A program made the translations under genes and the position numbers. 64,000 nt of DNA, taken from contig NC_081822.1 of the NCBI RefSeq assembly GCF_030704535.1, forward strand, positions 5,457,501-5,521,500, in the 5' to 3' direction. The notes beneath the pieces were generated by a model. The model was not told the DNA's origin. It saw only the letters and a program-made list of their open reading frames with translations, and searched no databases. Shown in pieces: positions 61,001 through 64,000 of the stretch; the first letter of the stretch is position 1, and every line of letters begins with the position of its first letter. Source of the DNA: Vitis vinifera (Eukaryota > Streptophyta > Magnoliopsida > Vitales > Vitaceae).

Positions 61001-62559
61001 GAAACTGAACTTTTTATTTTCTGGACTGTGTAATGCACAAAAAGGCTATTGCTGATGTGGAGAAGTCAATAGTGGATGCTTTAGAGAAGCAGTATGCAGA
61101 TGTTTTACTGCCGTTGAAGGAAAATTTGGCACCTAAGAAATTTGGCCTTAAATATGTTCAAAAGCTTGCTAAACGATCTGTGTGTCAGTACATTGTCCCT
61201 GATGAGGTGAGCTGGCCTTCCCAAATTCTTGTAGTTACTTTTTGATATGCATATGCTTTTGTCCTGAAATTTTGGTTTTGTTTTTCAGCTTGGAATTCTT
61301 TTGAATTCCATGAAGAGGATGCTCGATGTATTGCGCCCCAAGATAGAAACTCAGATCAAGTCATGGGGTTCTTGTATCCCTGATGGTGGAAATACAGCAC
61401 CTGGAGAGCGCCTCAGTGAAGTAACAGTGATGCTAAGAGCCAAATTTAGAAACTACCTGCAAGCGGTTGTGGAAAAACTTGCTGAGAATGTGGGTAACAT
61501 ACTGATATGCCCACTTCATAGATTTTTTTATTAATTTGAATTGTCTTGTTTACAAATCAAGCTAAAGTACTTATTTTCCAGAAGTAGTTAATCATTAGAT
61601 GGCCTTGGTATAATAAATATATGCATAATGTCTTTTATAAAAGAGATAGAAAGATGCTGTTCCCTTTAAGTTTATGATAGCGCGCACATGGAAGAAAGGG
61701 TTTAATGAAAGTGGTTATCCATTGAAATAATGATATTAGTTTTCAGAAAGAACAGAGATACCTTTACATCCTCAGAAAACAATAGAAAAAGATGCAAAAA
61801 GAGCAGTAATTGAATGCTTTGTCAAGCAGTTAAAGTGCATGTATGAATTTTGAACATATGCTATTCAAAAACTGAGACTGTGGGTCCAATATCAGTTATC
61901 TGCCATTATAGCGTTAACCAGCTTATATATGGTAGTATTTTACATGTGTATTTATGGTAGTTTTTTTACATGTGTATTTATGTCTGCATTTAAGATGTAA
62001 TTTACCTATAGTCAGTCATATGCTACAAACAATTTCATACATAGACAACTGTTCAACATATGCTTTTGAGCCACTGCTTTTTTGCTGTATGTCCAGCACC
62101 TGGTTTTTTTTCCTCCCATCAGATGGAAATCTCCTCAAAAATTCTAAATTAGATTTCAATTTGTTATATGTGACCTTGATTTGTTTGTTTTTTGCATTTT
62201 TCAGACAAGGTTGCAGAGTGCTACAAAATTGAAAAAGATACTCCAGGAATCAAAGGAAACTGTGGGTGAATCAGATGTACGAAGTAGAATGCAACCACTG
62301 AAAGACATGCTGATTGAAACAATAAATCACCTTCATACGGTCTTAGAGACTCATGTCTTTATTGCAACATGTCGGGGCTATTGGGACCGAATGGGACAAG
62401 TGAGTTTCTTAACTCAGGATTTAATTGACAAAGCTCACTTCTCATTTATAGTTTCACACATCATAGGTTGTTTTTCTTTTGTCACAGGACATTTTAAGTT
62501 TCTTGGAGAACAGGAAGGAAAATAGATCTTGGTATAAAGGTTCACGGGTTGCAGTATCG
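49004..62559 (+). CDS. Large plant-specific protein, 'cry8Ba-like' family (At4g24610/At5g65440 type), 3' end outside window
   Basis: Exons 49004-49051, 49225-49851, 51494-51753, 51890-51961, 52094-52228, 52956-53074, 53158-53463, 54161-54248, 54319-54424, 54516-54626, 56973-57136, 57276-57396, 57564-57788, 57873-58063, 59524-59691, 59790-59895, 60537-60674, 61045-61206, 61289-61489, 62205-62399, 62488-62559 join in phase to 1205 codons; the stop lies beyond the window. Residues 1-340 are Ser/Asp/Gly-rich and probably disordered. After that the protein is ordered and mostly helical, starting SAQGPWHAVIAYDACVRLCL. Residues about 560-615 (LILEVKDSKGKYFGRVLAQV ... LRWWSIYHEPEHELVGKIQL) look C2-like; the rest resembles the helical MUN/MHD regions of Munc13-type proteins only loosely. 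There is no membrane segment or catalytic motif. The crystal-toxin name is a historical mislabel; function is unknown to me. Confidence 0.93.
49567..49608 (+). repeat. 21-bp in-frame tandem repeat in exon 2
   Basis: The word GATGTTAGTTCTTCAATGGA occurs twice in a row in the coding sequence, giving DVSSSMDVSSSME. It lies in the low-complexity Ser/Asp-rich part of the large protein and leaves the frame open. Confidence 0.8.
50735..51028. mobile_element. Probable MITE remnant in intron 2 of the cry8Ba-like gene
   Basis: The right end, read in reverse, is TAAGGCTCTGTTTGGATTAC followed by an AAAAAGTACAAGGGAAAAGG segment, a form typical of hAT-type MITEs. The left side has a related AAAAAATAAAAGGGAAATAC stretch but has lost the terminal bases. 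Inside, ATAAAAGTTTAAACTT occurs twice. Confidence 0.45.
53966..54040. repeat. Short direct repeat in intron 7 of the cry8Ba-like gene
   Basis: The 27-bp word beginning GTTAACATGTAAGCTTA and ending TGGGTGTCT occurs at 53966-53992 and at 54014-54040 with one mismatch, spaced by 48 bp. Confidence 0.8.
55371..55605. mobile_element. MITE-like element in intron 10 of the cry8Ba-like gene
   Basis: The left end GCGTCCGTTTGGAAGTGC pairs imperfectly with the reverse complement of the right end, GTGTGTTTGGCATCTATTTG. The interior repeats AGTGCTTTT and AAAAGCACTT words on both strands. Related AAGTGCTTTT-rich sequence continues on the left from about 54690, so the insertion may be nested in an older one. 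No target duplication could be defined. Confidence 0.55.
56201..56525. mobile_element. MITE copy 1, GTTTGAYAAC family, in intron 10
   Basis: The ends read CTTGTTTGATAACTGTTTTT and, in reverse, CATGTTTGACAACCAAAAAC. The AT-rich interior contains AACAAGTGAAAACAA and a GTTCTTAAGAAC palindrome. It is homologous over most of its length to the copy at 56652-56930. Confidence 0.65.
56652..56930. mobile_element. MITE copy 2, GTTTGAYAAC family, in intron 10
   Basis: This is a diverged, same-orientation relative of the element at 56201-56525. Shared segments include CAGTTTTCAAAAAT, the run of TTTAAAAAATA-type words and AAAACAAGTGAAAA, and the right end reads TTGGTTGCCGATCATG. It ends about 42 bp before exon 11, whose acceptor TTTTTGGTTTAG is intact. 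Confidence 0.6.
58240..58335 (+). mobile_element. Possible SINE remnant in intron 14
   Basis: GGTTCCAGGTTTGAGTCTTGG resembles a polymerase III B box and is followed by an A-rich tail. The A box is not clear. This is a weak call. Confidence 0.3.
59263..59279. repeat. CT microsatellite
   Basis: A CT dinucleotide run lies in intron 14 of the cry8Ba-like gene, followed by a short GCATGCATGCATG run. Confidence 0.8.
60097..60203. repeat. 54/53-bp tandem duplication at the SINE head
   Basis: The segment 60097-60150 starts ATATCTTATGATGTTGATAA and ends GTTAGGGCATGG. It is repeated at 60151-60203 with one T fewer. Both copies include the first bases of the adjacent SINE, so the duplication happened after, or together with, that insertion. 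Confidence 0.9.
60187..60397 (+). mobile_element. tRNA-derived SINE in intron 16 of the cry8Ba-like gene
   Basis: A polymerase III promoter is visible: A box TGGCTCAATGG at 60201-60211 and B box GGATTCGATTCC at 60244-60255, spaced as in tRNA genes. A non-tRNA body follows, ending in AATAATAAATAAATAAA. The 12-bp direct repeat AAATGAGTTTTT at 60175-60186 and 60398-60409 is the likely target duplication. The tRNA-like head does not form a complete cloverleaf, so it is not a functional tRNA gene. Confidence 0.85.
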
Positions 62560-62728
62560 GTAAGTAGTAGAATTACAAGCTCATCTGCTTCAAATCTAAA
62601 TCCTGAGTTATAGAAATTACACTGTTTAAGGTAACAGAGATGTATAAGCAGCATGCATTGAGAGGGAACAATGCCCATTTTTTTGTTCCTTTTAGATAAA
62701 AAAAATTCTTGGTCTATGAAAAGTTATA

Positions 62729-64000
62729 TTTTTTTTTTTTTTTTTGATAGGAAACGACAAAGGAATATATTGATAAAAAGAAGGTACAAAAGAAGGATGA
62801 GGAATCCTCCCATCAAAGAAAAACAAGACTACAAGAAATCAAATATAAGAAAGTGCAAAAAGAGAAAAGTAGACACTCTAGTTACACGCCGCTAACCAAT
62901 CAAGTTGTAGCATATTAAGAGGAATCCCCTTAAAAACCTTAGAACAAAAAGCCCAAAAAGAGGTAAGAAAACAAATAGAATCCCAAAGATACTCAGAATT
63001 CCTTGCTTTATCCTCGAAAATCCTTGCATTTCTTTCCCGCCACACCACCCACATTAACGCGATGCACGCGTTTTGCCATAAAACAATCCCTCTCTTGGAA
63101 AATCCAAAACCATTAAAATTACTAGCTAACATGTCAGAGATGCTCCTTGGGGAAACCCAATCCATCTTTGCTGATTGAAATAATCTGTGCCACAACCCTA
63201 TCGTCAAAGAGCAATGAAGGAATAGGTGATCTACTGTTTCTCCATGCTTCATGCACAACTTACATATGTCAGGGCTAAGTGCTTTGTAAGGTCTTCTCAA
63301 TTGTAGCAAGTCATTAGTATTAACCTTCTTGTGAGCCACCAACCAGACAAAGGACTTGACTTTAAAAGGGACTTGAGCATTCCAGACAAACTTGGTAGGG
63401 AAAATTGGAGGCGACACAGAATATTGGGATAAGGCCAGAAAGAAAGATTTGACTGTGAAAAGACCTGAAGGGGATAAGGACCAAGATCTCTTATCTGGAA
63501 CCGAAGATGAAATGTGTAGACGATCAAAAGACTGCATAAGGCCCTCTAGATCTTCTATCTCAGAATCAGAAAGATTTCGGCGAAAAGTGAAATTCCAAGA
63601 GAAAGGGCGGGTAGAACCAAGAATTGATGAAATATGAGCATTTTTATCCGTGACTACTCTAAGTAATCTTGGATATTGGACACCCAAAGGTTGTTCCCCC
63701 CACCACAGGTCATCCCAGAACCGAATTCTATCCCCATTACCTACCACAAACCGAGTAAACTTGGAAAACTCTTGGTAGACTAGTGCAATAGCCTTCCAAG
63801 GACAACGATGAGACCATCTAACTATGTTGTTGACATCCCAACCATTGGAATGTGATCCATAAATGCTTAAAATCACCTGATGCCATAGAGCAGAACCCTC
63901 TCTAGGATATCTCCACAACCACTTCCCTAAAAGAGCGACATTCCTTATAGATATCTTTCCAAAACCCAATCCCCCTCTCGATTTCGGCTTACACACCACG
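62729..64000 (-). mobile_element. LINE retrotransposon, 3' part, running off the right edge
   Basis: A T run at 62729-62745 followed by TTGATAGGAAACGAC marks the poly(A) end on the minus strand. From 63999 to 62878 the minus strand has an open frame of 373 aa without stops, encoding the C-terminus of a plant LINE polyprotein. It includes KPKSRGGLGFGKISIRNVAL, a zf-RVT-type zinc-binding region (FTVKSFF, PFKVKSFVWLVAHKKVNTND, CKLC ... HLFLHC) and a WRERNARIFE tail. The intact frame suggests a fairly young insertion. It sits in the intron after exon 21 of the cry8Ba-like gene, opposite to it. Confidence 0.92.

Noticed and set aside
49004-62559. Insecticidal crystal toxin gene
   Set aside because: The family label 'cry8Ba' is a naming artefact. 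The protein has plant introns, no signal peptide or toxin domain architecture, and clear plant homologues.

Overview
The window is nuclear DNA of a flowering plant. It has spliced genes with GT-AG introns, plastid-targeted enzymes, a P-class PPR gene, a CC-NBS-LRR disease-resistance locus, and AT-rich introns and intergenic DNA with many transposons. Protein sequences and repeat style look like a woody eudicot, and grapevine (Vitis) is my best guess; that guess is inference. Six protein-coding loci are recognisable and exon-resolved, with reading phase checked across every junction.

Layout: (1) 987-6590 (+), CutA1-type protein, 6 exons. (2) 8464-11687 (-), 14-3-3 protein of the kappa/lambda type, 4 exons, the last only 21 nt. 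(3) 12729-14303 (+), intronless PPR protein. (4) 15953-20549 (-), small J-domain (DnaJ-like) protein, 5 exons with one 3.9-kb intron. (5) 22.2-31.6 kb (-), a CC-NBS-LRR pseudogene with four frameshifts, beside a decayed tandem copy of its 3' end. (6) 36465-46869 (+), plastid glucose-6-phosphate isomerase, 14 exons, 623 aa. (7) 49004 to beyond the right edge (+), a large plant-specific protein (at least 1205 aa, 21 exons seen) of the family labelled 'pesticidal crystal cry8Ba-like' in Arabidopsis.

Mobile DNA is abundant. There is a Copia relic and a Tourist-like MITE between the NBS-LRR and PGI genes; a 1.1-kb non-autonomous hAT element with an exact 8-bp target duplication in a PGI intron; three LINE insertions in the same orientation sharing a 3'-terminal motif, two with recognisable target duplications; a tRNA-derived SINE; and a cluster of MITEs in intron 10 of the last gene. 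No tRNA, rRNA, CRISPR array or bacterial-type operon is visible.

The genes do not form one pathway. They are mostly housekeeping genes whose linkage looks ancestral: from memory, Arabidopsis keeps PGI1 next to one paralogue of the last gene and a 14-3-3 kappa gene next to the other. I found no convincing new biological system. The most informative structures are the decayed NBS-LRR tandem duplication and the precisely bounded transposon insertions.
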